Origin: CAYPEL01 sp036479985
GTDB taxonomy: Bacteria; Pseudomonadota; Gammaproteobacteria; DSM-19610
NCBI GenBank assembly: GCA_965224815.1
Contig: CBDDAF010000003.1
Span: 62,001-126,000, forward strand
DNA length: 64,000 nucleotides
Direction of reading: 5' to 3'
Numbering within the stretch: position 1 is the stretch's first letter; each line of letters opens with the position of its first letter. The translations under genes and the position numbers were made by a program. A model generated the notes under the pieces. The model saw nothing but the letters and a program-made list of their open reading frames with translations. It ran no database searches and was not told the DNA's origin. This document shows, piece after piece, positions 8,549-16,547 of this stretch.

Positions 8549-9172
8549 ATGGCGGCGAGTAATTATCCGTATTTTTCTAAACCTGGCTGGTTGCCCTTTG
8601 CAGTATCAGCAGGCCTGGCTGCCACTGTCTGGACTTATTTTGGTTTTTTCTGGTCTTTACCTCTCTGGCTGATTTGTGTCGCACTCATATTCCTGTTTCG
8701 TGACCCTGTACGTGAAATTCCTGCGATCCCTTTGGCGGTAGTCAGCCCTGCGGATGGATTGATTAGCAAGGTTGATACGGTACCCGACCCGTATCTTGGC
8801 CGCTCATCCAGGCGTGTTGTGATTGATATGTTCCCGATGGGTGTTTTCAGCACCCGTAGTCCGATTGAAGGCAAGGTTATGGATATCAAGGATTGCAATA
8901 TCACTGACGGCAATCAGTATCCACATGGTGTATGGATACAAACAGATGAAAAGGATGACGTGATCATGGTCATGGATAAAGGCAGACTGAACAGCCAGCC
9001 ACGCTGTTATATTCGTATTGGTGAAAAAATTGGTCAGGGACAGCGATGTGGTTTTATCCGCCTGGGTGGCAAAGTCGAAGTCTATCTTCCCAATAACAGT
9101 AGAATGGGTGTGGAGCCGGGCGCAAAGGTACGTGCTGGTTCTGATGTGATTGCAACATTGGTGCATAAATAA
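8549..9172 (+). CDS. Phosphatidylserine decarboxylase-like protein lacking catalytic residues
   Basis: A 207-residue protein with the architecture of the short Psd type: N-terminal membrane helices (residues about 15-50), FRDPVREIP, VSPADGLISKVD (residues 65-76) and a C-terminal FIRLGGKVEVYLP. Active Psd of this type self-cleaves at the Ser of FGSRVDVY to form its pyruvoyl group; here the matching site is Gly173-Gly174-Lys. The conserved histidine in the NVHxxRSP segment corresponds to Phe100 in GVFSTRSPIEG. The family match is clear, but decarboxylase activity is doubtful. The gene overlaps pssA by one base (TAATG), so a phospholipid-linked role remains likely. Without seeing these residues one would annotate it psd. 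Confidence 0.8.
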   Translation: MAASNYPYFSKPGWLPFAVSAGLAATVWTYFGFFWSLPLWLICVALIFLFRDPVREIPAIPLAVVSPADGLISKVDTVPDPYLGRSSRRVVIDMFPMGVFSTRSPIEGKVMDIKDCNITDGNQYPHGVWIQTDEKDDVIMVMDKGRLNSQPRCYIRIGEKIGQGQRCGFIRLGGKVEVYLPNNSRMGVEPGAKVRAGSDVIATLVHK

Positions 9173-9969
9173 TGGATCAAGCCGAACAAACGCCTAAATC
9201 TAATCCAGAACCAAAGCGCAGGCGTGGCATTTACCTGCTGCCCAATTTATTTACAACAGCAGGATTGTTTGCAGGATTTTATGCCATTATCGCTGCAATG
9301 AGCGGGCGCTTTGAAGCGGCTGCCGTGGCAATTTTCCTGGCCATGATTATGGATGGAATTGATGGCAGGGTTGCGCGACTTACTAATACCCAAAGTGACT
9401 TTGGTGTTGAATACGATAGTTTGTCGGATATGGTTTGCTTTGGTGTTGCGCCACCACTTGTTGTGTTTGCCTGGTCTATAGGCGGTGTTGTTGACAAAGG
9501 GCCTGTCTGGTACAAAGCGGTGTGGCTTGCGGCGTTTATTTATACGGCCTGTGCAGCGTTACGCCTGGCGCGTTTTAACACGCATGTTGAAGATCAGGAT
9601 AAACGTTACTTTACGGGTTTGCCGAGCCCATCTGCTGCAGGTGTGTTGGCAGGGCTGGTCTGGCTAAGCGTCGATCATGGTATCGATGGCAATGAAATTT
9701 GGGGGGTAGGTTTTTTACTGGCTGCCATAATGGGTATGCTAATGGTCAGTAACTTCCGTTACTACAGTTTTAAAGAAGTTGATTTCAAGAACCGGGTACC
9801 TTTCTTTGCGCTGTTTATAGTCGTGTTTGTATTTGTTGTTATCTCAACAGATCCTCCCAGCGTCCTATTTTCTGGATTTGTTATGTATGCTTTGTCAGGC
9901 CCTTTGACTGCGCTTTATGGCTTGAGCAAAGCGAGGAAAGAAAAGAAAGTAAAGAACGCAAATTTATAG
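9172..9969 (+). CDS. pssA: CDP-diacylglycerol-serine O-phosphatidyltransferase
   Basis: A 265-residue integral membrane enzyme making phosphatidylserine from CDP-DAG and serine, the step before phosphatidylethanolamine. The CDP-alcohol phosphotransferase signature D-G-x2-A-R-x8-G-x3-D-x3-D is present as DGRVARLTNTQSDFGVEYDS followed by LSD (residues about 64-86). Several membrane helices follow, ending near residue 250, with a basic tail. This is the membrane (Bacillus-type) enzyme, not the phospholipase D-like E. coli form. Its ATG overlaps the stop of the psd-like gene, implying translational coupling. Confidence 0.95.
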   Translation: MDQAEQTPKSNPEPKRRRGIYLLPNLFTTAGLFAGFYAIIAAMSGRFEAAAVAIFLAMIMDGIDGRVARLTNTQSDFGVEYDSLSDMVCFGVAPPLVVFAWSIGGVVDKGPVWYKAVWLAAFIYTACAALRLARFNTHVEDQDKRYFTGLPSPSAAGVLAGLVWLSVDHGIDGNEIWGVGFLLAAIMGMLMVSNFRYYSFKEVDFKNRVPFFALFIVVFVFVVISTDPPSVLFSGFVMYALSGPLTALYGLSKARKEKKVKNANL

Positions 9970-9992
9970 AAGAATTGGGATAGTATAAATAC

Positions 9993-10059
9993 CTGTAGGA
10001 GCGGCTTCAGCCGCGAAGAGCGATGTTACCGGCCATCGCGGCTGAAGCCGCTCTTACAG
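9993..10059. repeat. REPIN (paired REP hairpin)
   Basis: Two inverted copies of the CTGTAGGAGCGGCTTCAG repeat face each other around a GAGCGATGTTACCGGC centre; the right arm has one mismatch (CTCTTACAG). It lies between convergent genes pssA and the HD-GYP gene and could form a long hairpin in either transcript. Confidence 0.85.
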
Positions 10060-10093
10060 ATACACAGTAAATTATAGTTGTTAGTAGACGGAA

Positions 10094-12178
10094 TCAGGCT
10101 TCATTAATCCAATCGGTCCAGTCCTTACGATTTTCAGCTATATGAAAAAGAGCCGCCAATATCTTGCGGTCATATTTGGTTCCTGCTTCGTCCATTAATT
10201 GATCCAGGGCTGCGTTTATCGATATGCCTTTACGGTAAGCGCGTGGGCTTACCAGTGCGACAAATGCGTTTGCGACAGAGAGAATTTTCCCTGTTATGAG
10301 CATCTGATCACCGTTTATTTCCTTAGGATAGCCACTGCCGTCGATATGCTCCTGTTTCTGAGCAATGGTATTCAGCACCTGTCCTTCAAAATTCAGGTTG
10401 TCCAGTAGCTCGAGTCCGTATTGAACATGCTTTTGTAATAAATCATGTTCAGCGTCAGTCAGTGGTTCTGTCTTGGTCAAGACTTCTTTTGGAATCATGA
10501 TTTTTCCAAGATTACTTAATGTAGTTGCCAGATCCAGTGTTTGCCGATCTTCTGGACTCAGGCGCAGTTCGCGTCCAATCAGGTTGGCAACCTCAACCAT
10601 GCGTGAAGAATGATGCGCTGAATACGGATCATGTAGATCCACAATATGTACCAGTGTGGCAACCAGATTGCGTAATAAGTTCTGGTGACGGTTTTGTACC
10701 GACTTAAGCTGCGTTATATCGTTCAGCACAAGCAGCAATGGACTCAGATGTTCACCAACACGTTCAACTGGGATTACACTGGCCTGGTAAGTGCCACTAT
10801 GATTGCCATACTGTAAATTTATTATCCGGCTGGTTGTGTTGCCAGTTTCAGCGGTGGACTGGATATCCTGCCCCAGCTCTCTACTGGTCTGCGGCCCCAG
10901 AACTGAGGTTAGACTTTTACCTATCAGTTCTGAACAGCTAGCACCGACTGTGTCAGCTGCTGCCTGGTTTGAAAATAGAACTTCACCCTGTTTACTAAGG
11001 AGTAACGTATGTGTGTTTATATTATCTGTTATGGCATACAGTAGTTCAGTTTGCTTTTGCAGTTTCTGAGCTTTTTCACGCAATTCATCAGCTTGGTGTT
11101 GCGCACGCACACTGCTGCCATGTCGCCATGCAGCCACTGCCAGCGCGGCAGCGGATAGTAGTATCAGGGATGAGGCAAGCATCAAAAAGCCAAGTCGTTC
11201 GTTGGATTCGCGTAGTGCTTGCGACGCATCTACCTGTTGATTCAGAATCCAGGGCAAGTTGTTAAGTTTTCGGCTTGCTGATAATACGGTGTTACCTTGG
11301 TAATTATTACGTATAGTAAATTCACTGCTATTGTTGAATGCTGAAGCACTAGCCAGATTATTTTTGTCTAGTGAAAGATGTCGCTGCATCGGTTTGGCAC
11401 CATCAGCGGTAGGTGAAAGATAGACAATATTATTGTCCGAAAGGGTTGTTAGGAAAGCCTCACTTTCTTCAGAGAACGATGCTCCTGTTTTAAGAAGAGG
11501 AAATAAATCAAGTTCCGCATTGCGAATGCCTAGCAGTACACCAACAGACTGTTGGTCACCATTTCCTGCTGTTCCAAGTACGGCGGTGACAGGGATAGCA
11601 AAAGCGAGTATCGGCCGATCCTGTCCATCTATTTTTAAATCACTGACTTTCGGTTGTTTGGTTTCTAAAGCAAGTTTTGCAGTCTGTAACCAGGCGTCAT
11701 TGATTTCTGGCATGCCGGGTGTCAGTACAATTTTATGCAGATCTTTATCAAGTAGCGCCAGTCCTGTTGCCTGGTGCTGAGGCAAGTTAGCAGGTATACG
11801 TGCACCATCCTGGATGCTGAATCCATGTCGATCTGCTGTTGCCAGGATAAGATTGCGTAGATAAGTCTGCTGCGCAGGTTCTGTAATGCTGTTTTCGGGT
11901 ACGTTACGTTGTACAAGTTGCCATAGGTATAGTTGCAGGGAAGCATTGTCGGCTAATTCTTTTAACTTGCCGAACTGGTCTTCAATCCAGTGGTCAATGG
12001 CAGCTCTGCGTGCATCAGCAACCAAAGCAAGCCTGGATTCCCATTGCTGCATATCCCGTTGACGTTCTTTGTTGATATAAGCTTTAGTTAGAAAAGCGCC
12101 TAAGCCAAGCAACAAGAGTAATAGAATAATGCCGACAATAATTGACGGCTTTTTTCCGTTAGTTGTGAAATCGTTCAT
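10094..12178 (-). CDS. Membrane sensor with degenerate HD-GYP domain
   Basis: A 694-residue inner-membrane protein: TM1 (IIVGIILLLLLLGLGAFL), a periplasmic sensor region (about residues 35-325), TM2 (LGFLMLASSLILLSAAALAVAAW), a coiled-coil linker, a PAS-like domain (residues about 385-495) and a C-terminal HD-GYP domain (from about 511). The usual HDIGK dyad is replaced by SNLGK (residues 555-559), and the HH before the GYP loop is QEH, while DGSGYP itself is kept (613-618). It is therefore probably not a phosphodiesterase but could still bind c-di-GMP. I chose the ATG at 12178, one base after the stop of the LapG-like protease gene, over the upstream frame start at 12244. This arrangement recalls lapG-lapD. 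Confidence 0.85.
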   Translation of the reverse strand: MNDFTTNGKKPSIIVGIILLLLLLGLGAFLTKAYINKERQRDMQQWESRLALVADARRAAIDHWIEDQFGKLKELADNASLQLYLWQLVQRNVPENSITEPAQQTYLRNLILATADRHGFSIQDGARIPANLPQHQATGLALLDKDLHKIVLTPGMPEINDAWLQTAKLALETKQPKVSDLKIDGQDRPILAFAIPVTAVLGTAGNGDQQSVGVLLGIRNAELDLFPLLKTGASFSEESEAFLTTLSDNNIVYLSPTADGAKPMQRHLSLDKNNLASASAFNNSSEFTIRNNYQGNTVLSASRKLNNLPWILNQQVDASQALRESNERLGFLMLASSLILLSAAALAVAAWRHGSSVRAQHQADELREKAQKLQKQTELLYAITDNINTHTLLLSKQGEVLFSNQAAADTVGASCSELIGKSLTSVLGPQTSRELGQDIQSTAETGNTTSRIINLQYGNHSGTYQASVIPVERVGEHLSPLLLVLNDITQLKSVQNRHQNLLRNLVATLVHIVDLHDPYSAHHSSRMVEVANLIGRELRLSPEDRQTLDLATTLSNLGKIMIPKEVLTKTEPLTDAEHDLLQKHVQYGLELLDNLNFEGQVLNTIAQKQEHIDGSGYPKEINGDQMLITGKILSVANAFVALVSPRAYRKGISINAALDQLMDEAGTKYDRKILAALFHIAENRKDWTDWINEA

Positions 12179-12179
12179 A

Positions 12180-12866
12180 TCAGTTGGGGGTATGGATCCA
12201 CCAGTGTTTTTCATTAATAGAGTAAACCGGGGAATAGTGCACAATTTGATTATGCAGAATCACTTCTTCGGTTTGGTTGTCGAGAATATAGATATTCTTG
12301 TTTCGACTGACTGCAAGAACGGCGTGAGGTACGCGCAGGTTTGTGTCTTGCAGAACAACAATACGAAGGTCTTCTGTAGGAAAGCCTAGCCAGCGTAACG
12401 AGAAGAGTTTTGTTATCGCGTAATCTTCACAATCGCCGCCGTTATAGAGAAGTTCGCGAGCAACTGCCCAGTAGTCATCAAGTCCGTAATTTTCGATATC
12501 TAAAATGTATGGGCGGTTGTTGGCATACTGATTTACTTTTACTAGTTGTCGGTTTGGTGGCAGTGTGCGGATTCTATCTAGGAAGGCATGCCAGTTTTTT
12601 AAATGGCAACGATTGAACGTGCGTGCCTGGCAATTTCCTTCTTCTACATCTTCTAAAATATGCCGTTCAAGTACTTGTACCCATTGCGAAAAGACACTGA
12701 TATCTGCTTGTTGAGATTGTCTGTAGCCAAATAAATCTGGCGGAAACGCATAAACAGTACCCGTTATAAAGTAGCAACACAGTGACAGATAGCCTATGGT
12801 ATGCCGGGCGACAGGACTGACTCGATTGTTTAATTGAGTAACGATCAGATGTCCTTTAGAATCCAA
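12180..12866 (-). CDS. LapG-like periplasmic transglutaminase-like cysteine protease (BTLCP)
   Basis: A 228-residue exported protein of the bacterial transglutaminase-like cysteine proteinase family. After a signal sequence (HTIGYLSLCCYFITGTVYA, about 22-40) the papain-like triad is clear: Cys146 in NGGDCEDYAITK, His181 in RVPHAVLAV and Asp196 in YILDNQ. The acidic residues flanking the cysteine match the calcium ligands known in Pseudomonas LapG, which clips the N-terminus of the adhesin LapA and is held inactive by the c-di-GMP receptor LapD. The neighbour one base downstream is a membrane protein with a c-di-GMP-type domain, supporting a Lap-like function. The upstream divergent gene starts only 52 bp away. 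Its substrate is unknown. Confidence 0.88.
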   Translation of the reverse strand: MDSKGHLIVTQLNNRVSPVARHTIGYLSLCCYFITGTVYAFPPDLFGYRQSQQADISVFSQWVQVLERHILEDVEEGNCQARTFNRCHLKNWHAFLDRIRTLPPNRQLVKVNQYANNRPYILDIENYGLDDYWAVARELLYNGGDCEDYAITKLFSLRWLGFPTEDLRIVVLQDTNLRVPHAVLAVSRNKNIYILDNQTEEVILHNQIVHYSPVYSINEKHWWIHTPN

Positions 12867-12918
12867 GACCTATGGAAGTTCGAGCAGTAAATCAAGTTAA
12901 GGTAACCGGGGACAAGCA

Positions 12919-14205
12919 ATGGTTCAAGTAAAATTTTATGAAGTGATTATTATTACGGCGTTAATGAGTATTTTTAGCGTCGCAGCTGTGAATGCCGAAG
13001 AGATAAGTGGTGATGCTGAACTGCAGCGACAGTTTTCAATCGGTATGGATGCGCTAGAGCACGACAGAGTTAAAACTGCACGCGAAGCCTTCAATAGTAT
13101 ATTAAGTAGTAACCCGGAACTGCACCGTGCACGGCTAGAGTTGGCGCGTGCCTACTATCTATCGCTGGATTACGATAATGCCCAGCGTGAGGCGCAAGCA
13201 GTACTTGATGATCCAAACACGCCGGTATTTGTACGCACAACATTATTGGCATTTCTTGCGCAAATAGAAGAAGACATAAAGCGTCTAAAAGTTCGTCACC
13301 ACTGGACGCCATCGATATACACGGGTTTCATGCATGATACCAACGTTAATGTAGGCCCAGACCGCGATGTTATTAATGTTCGTGGACAATCATTTACCAT
13401 TAGCGGGACAGAGGAAAGTGATACGGCTTTCGTTATAAATCCAGGGCTGACGCATACTTATAACCCGGGTAAGACCTTTAACCTGGGTGAGCACAGCGGT
13501 TTTTTTCTCTGGCAGAGTCAGCTAAATGGATATTATCGCAGTTATTTTGATGAAACAGATTTTAATCTGGGTGTATTGACGTTTCGCACTGGCCCGGCTT
13601 GGGTTGTGCCGCGGCACTGGCGTGCAGGCATCGGTTTTCAGTTTGATCAAATATGGTTAGGCGATGATCGGCTAGCGATATTCGGCACACTCAACCCTAA
13701 TATCACCTGGCAGTTAGGTGAAAATACGGAAGTCACGTTAGACGGCGTTTTGGCTCGACGTTACTACAATAAACAACGTGATTCAGACCGCGAGGGGTGG
13801 TACAGATCTGCAGAAATATCAGCGGCACATTATTTTAATGGCGGTAAATTCGGCATTCAAGGCGGTGCCGGATACGCACGTTTCGATGCAGATGGTGGAC
13901 GATTCAGTTACCGGGGGCCTAATGCATTTGTAGGTGTCATTGCGCAACCCTGGAAGAATGGGTCAGTGCATGCCAGGGCGGCGTATCGTAATTATGATTA
14001 CCGGGGTGAAGAATTGATCTTTTTAACAGCGAGAGACGATGATGAATTTCGTTACACTGTCGGTTTTCAGCACAATATTCAGGGCGGTCTACTGGCGAAG
14101 TGGGCAGTGTTAGGAAACTGGATTCATACCAACAATCAATCCAATGTAGCCATATTTGACTATGATAGAAACCAGTACAATTTGGGAGTTTCTCGCAGTT
14201 TTTAG
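12919..14205 (+). CDS. DUF560/Slam-like outer-membrane translocon (type 11 secretion family)
   Basis: A 428-residue protein with a signal peptide ending at VNAEE, a TPR-like helical region (about residues 30-130; RQFSIGMDALEHDRVKTARE, RARLELARAYYLSLDYDNAQREAQ) and a C-terminal beta-barrel of alternating aromatic strands ending NYDYRGEE...DYDRNQYNLGVSRSF. This order and terminal motif match the surface lipoprotein assembly modulator family (Slam, DUF560), which moves lipidated or soluble cargo with a TbpB-like barrel across the outer membrane. The next gene encodes a candidate cargo. A general TPR-plus-porin protein is the alternative. The start at 12919 has GGGGACAAGCA before it. Confidence 0.7.
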   Translation: MVQVKFYEVIIITALMSIFSVAAVNAEEISGDAELQRQFSIGMDALEHDRVKTAREAFNSILSSNPELHRARLELARAYYLSLDYDNAQREAQAVLDDPNTPVFVRTTLLAFLAQIEEDIKRLKVRHHWTPSIYTGFMHDTNVNVGPDRDVINVRGQSFTISGTEESDTAFVINPGLTHTYNPGKTFNLGEHSGFFLWQSQLNGYYRSYFDETDFNLGVLTFRTGPAWVVPRHWRAGIGFQFDQIWLGDDRLAIFGTLNPNITWQLGENTEVTLDGVLARRYYNKQRDSDREGWYRSAEISAAHYFNGGKFGIQGGAGYARFDADGGRFSYRGPNAFVGVIAQPWKNGSVHARAAYRNYDYRGEELIFLTARDDDEFRYTVGFQHNIQGGLLAKWAVLGNWIHTNNQSNVAIFDYDRNQYNLGVSRSF

Positions 14206-14312
14206 GAGCGGGTAAGTATTGTACCTTATGTGAAAGTGAGTACTAATTCTTCGCTTAACAGATTGAATTTATATGATTAGTCGGGGTGCTAGTACTATTA
14301 TTATAGGTCCAA

Positions 14313-14370
14313 TTGACAATCTCGAAACGACCAACAAGTTATGCTAAGATATCCGCAAGATTTAGCATAA
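14313..14370 (+). promoter_or_regulatory. Possible promoter and operator dyad before the DPV-repeat gene
   Basis: TTGACA at 14313-14318 could be a -35 box. A perfect dyad, TTATGCTAA (14339-14347) and TTAGCATAA (14362-14370) with a 14-bp spacer, overlaps where the -10 and transcript start would lie. The -10 assignment is unclear (TATGCT is 21 bp away), so only the dyad is certain. Confidence 0.4.
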
Positions 14371-14414
14371 TAGCCCACAATGATGAGGGGCTTATTAACG
14401 GAGGTTGTGCAGTT

Positions 14415-15761
14415 ATGAGATTCTCAGCGTTGTTGTTATTGGTTGGTTTCTTATCGTCATCGTTTACACCTGCACCTGTAAACGCGGCAGGGCTCGTACT
14501 TTCTGAGCGCGACTGTATGGACATACTCGAACGTTGGGCAGCCGATCCAACGTCGGTTCCGCAACATCTTGTTGACGGATGTAAAGAAATGATGTCCGCT
14601 GATGTCGCCGTTCCTGACATCAGTCCTGCTGCGGGTCAACAGGCGGCAGCTGATCCGTGCAGTGAGACGGGCGCAGCTGATTCAGTTCTTTGTTGGGGTC
14701 CCTGGAAATCATTGGCACCTGCTGCTGGCGGACTACCACCGGTGGCATTATCTGATGTTGATGAATTTGATCCAAGGCCGGAACTATCTAGTGATCTAGG
14801 CGGTTCGCTTGATCCCGTTGATCCCGTTGATCCCGATCCCGTTGATCCCGTTGATCCCGTTGATCCCGTTGATCCCGTTGATCCCGTTGATCCCGTTGAT
14901 CCCGTTGATCCCGTTGATCCCGTTGATCCCGTTGATCCCGTTGATCCCGTTGATCCGATAAACCCAACGGATCCAACAATACCAAATCCGACTGAACTTG
15001 ATGCTCCGTTAGGCGGCTGCACTCCTGGAGCACCTTGCGGTTTCGCAACACTTGCTCCCGGCCTGATTACCCAGCCTGAAGATGCTTCAGAAATCGAAGT
15101 TGTTCGATTTGAATTGGCGCCTGATGGTAGTGGGTTTGCTGTAGACCCTGGTGGCAATAGTCAAACAGGTACAGTTATATCTGTTGATAATCTGGAGTCA
15201 CCCGCTATTCCTGGGCCTCCTTCAAGATTTGAGGGGATTAATGACGATAACCTTGAGTCCAAATTGGTTACTAATGTCCAGAGAGATGACGAAGGCAACA
15301 TCAATTTAGCAACAGGTCACTGGCGACATGGAGATATAATTAGAGGCAAAGATTCGGATACTAGATCTGGCGTATTTGTTTGGGGTGTCTCTAGCACTCA
15401 ATCAACACTTGATTCGTTAAATAATGGTGGGGCAGGTGTCAGCCTGGGCTTCTCCGGAGTCATGCTCCGTGATCCTGATACAAGTGCCAATATGACGGTT
15501 AACTTTGGTACTCAGCCTAACTGGACCGGTAATTGGTCAAATTCCGTAGAAAATTTTCAGTTTGATGCCGGTGGAAATGTTAGTGGTGTCAATTTAGTAT
15601 CTGATCCTTCACAGTTCAGTACTAATGTTCAGGGAAGCGATAGTTTTGTTCAAGGAGTAATACTAGGAGAGAGAGGAGATCTGTCTATAGGCCATGCAAT
15701 CAACGTCAATTTGAATTCTGGGGAGAATATCAAAGACGTAGGTCTACTAAGACAGAGATAG
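14415..15761 (+). CDS. Secreted (DPV)n-repeat protein, candidate Slam cargo
   Basis: A 448-residue exported protein. The signal peptide ends at APVNAAG (about residue 25). Residues 30-130 hold cysteines and two PAAG motifs (71-74, 102-105); residues 133-181 are about fifteen Asp-Pro-Val triplets; the remainder is rich in beta strands, Gly and Asn (GVFVWGVSS, ANMTVNFGTQPNWTGNWSN, FQFDAGGNVSGVNL, GVILGERGDLSIGH), loosely like the C-terminal barrel of TbpB-type cargo proteins. I chose the ATG at 14415, preceded by GGAGG at 14400-14404, over an in-frame ATG at 14313. It follows the DUF560 gene. I do not recognise a named family; cargo status is inference. Confidence 0.75.
   Translation: MRFSALLLLVGFLSSSFTPAPVNAAGLVLSERDCMDILERWAADPTSVPQHLVDGCKEMMSADVAVPDISPAAGQQAAADPCSETGAADSVLCWGPWKSLAPAAGGLPPVALSDVDEFDPRPELSSDLGGSLDPVDPVDPDPVDPVDPVDPVDPVDPVDPVDPVDPVDPVDPVDPVDPVDPINPTDPTIPNPTELDAPLGGCTPGAPCGFATLAPGLITQPEDASEIEVVRFELAPDGSGFAVDPGGNSQTGTVISVDNLESPAIPGPPSRFEGINDDNLESKLVTNVQRDDEGNINLATGHWRHGDIIRGKDSDTRSGVFVWGVSSTQSTLDSLNNGGAGVSLGFSGVMLRDPDTSANMTVNFGTQPNWTGNWSNSVENFQFDAGGNVSGVNLVSDPSQFSTNVQGSDSFVQGVILGERGDLSIGHAINVNLNSGENIKDVGLLRQR
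14811..14957 (+). repeat. Tandem 9-bp repeat GATCCCGTT
   Basis: About fifteen near-perfect copies of a 9-bp unit encode Asp-Pro-Val, interrupted by a single 6-bp GATCCC unit after the second copy. The codons do not vary between units, which points to recent expansion by replication slippage. Unit length is a multiple of three, so copy-number changes keep the frame and alter only linker length. Confidence 0.95.
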
Positions 15762-15839
15762 AGGAGAGGAGAGCCAGTAGCGATATGGCTCAATAGTTGT
15801 AGCAGTTTCTCACTCTCACTTAGTTAAGGAGTACTAAAG

Positions 15840-16451
15840 ATGTTTAAGGTTTTGGTATCGCTGTTCAGCGGTCTTGTGCTTGTGTTCGTTTCTTCAATAG
15901 CCAGTTCATCATCTATATCGTTAATCCCATCTAAATCTTCTGTTGGACTCAATGAAGTTTTTACCATTGATCTGGTTCTGGATGCCGATGATGCTGCGGG
16001 CCCCCATCCTGGGCTATATTCAGGTTCTGTAACGATTGAATATGATCCTGCATTATTGTCATTTGATGTTCAGTCTGGATTTTCAGAGGCTATATCAGGT
16101 ACAACGATGCTGACTTCCGGTACCACCAACGGTGGTGGCAGAAACATCGTTTCTATTGGATTCGGTGGGGTCAATTTCGGTGCAATTCCCGATATTGGTT
16201 CGCTGGGTATTTTTACTTTTACTGCGAATGGGCCTTCAAGTTCTGCTCTGGTTGATGTCTATGATTCAAATGGTCTGGGGAGCTTTTTTAATTCGTCTGG
16301 TGTAACGGCGGGTGATCCACTTCACGAGTTTTTCCCAACGACTAATAATACAACAGTGGCGATCCAGCAATCAGCAGTGCCACTTCCTGCTGCTGTCTGG
16401 TTGATGTTGTCAGGTATTGGATTGTTTGGATTAACAGCGCGGCGTTCTTAA
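15840..16451 (+). CDS. Cohesin-like PEP-CTERM sorting-signal protein
   Basis: A 203-residue exported protein. A signal peptide (to about residue 22) is followed by a beta-sandwich domain resembling cohesin (SISLIPSKSSVGLNEVFTID, then YSGSVTIEYDPALLSFDV). The C-terminus is VPLPAAVWL, a hydrophobic helix and ARRS: the PEP-CTERM variant in which the tail is cut by an exosortase and the protein moved to the surface matrix. AAGGAG lies 9 bp before the ATG. A terminator follows, so it may share a transcript with the preceding gene. No exosortase is in the window. A dockerin-like protein is encoded at 22144. Confidence 0.85.
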   Translation: MFKVLVSLFSGLVLVFVSSIASSSSISLIPSKSSVGLNEVFTIDLVLDADDAAGPHPGLYSGSVTIEYDPALLSFDVQSGFSEAISGTTMLTSGTTNGGGRNIVSIGFGGVNFGAIPDIGSLGIFTFTANGPSSSALVDVYDSNGLGSFFNSSGVTAGDPLHEFFPTTNNTTVAIQQSAVPLPAAVWLMLSGIGLFGLTARRS

Positions 16452-16501
16452 CGGTAGTCTATTTGCAGATTGAAATATTTGTGAAGCAATTGTGTTATAA
16501 G

Positions 16502-16527
16502 TCCCCGCTTAGGCGGGGATTTTTTAT
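16502..16527 (+). terminator. Rho-independent terminator
   Basis: TCCCCGC and GCGGGGA pair around a short loop and are followed by TTTTTTATT, 50 bp after the PEP-CTERM gene. Confidence 0.9.
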
Positions 16528-16547
16528 TTATTTTGAAATAGGTAGTC

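Noticed and set aside
9993..10059. Intrinsic terminator or small RNA gene
   Set aside because: The same hairpin occurs at several unrelated intergenic sites without T runs or promoters, so it is a dispersed REPIN.
14811..14957. CRISPR array
   Set aside because: Units are 9 bp and contiguous, without spacers, and encode DPV in frame.
14636..15157. Minus-strand open frames with long Thr-Gly-Ser or Arg-Asp-Gln repeats
   Set aside because: They are the antisense shadow of the GATCCCGTT minisatellite; no ribosome site, no signal sequence, and the plus-strand gene explains the repeat.
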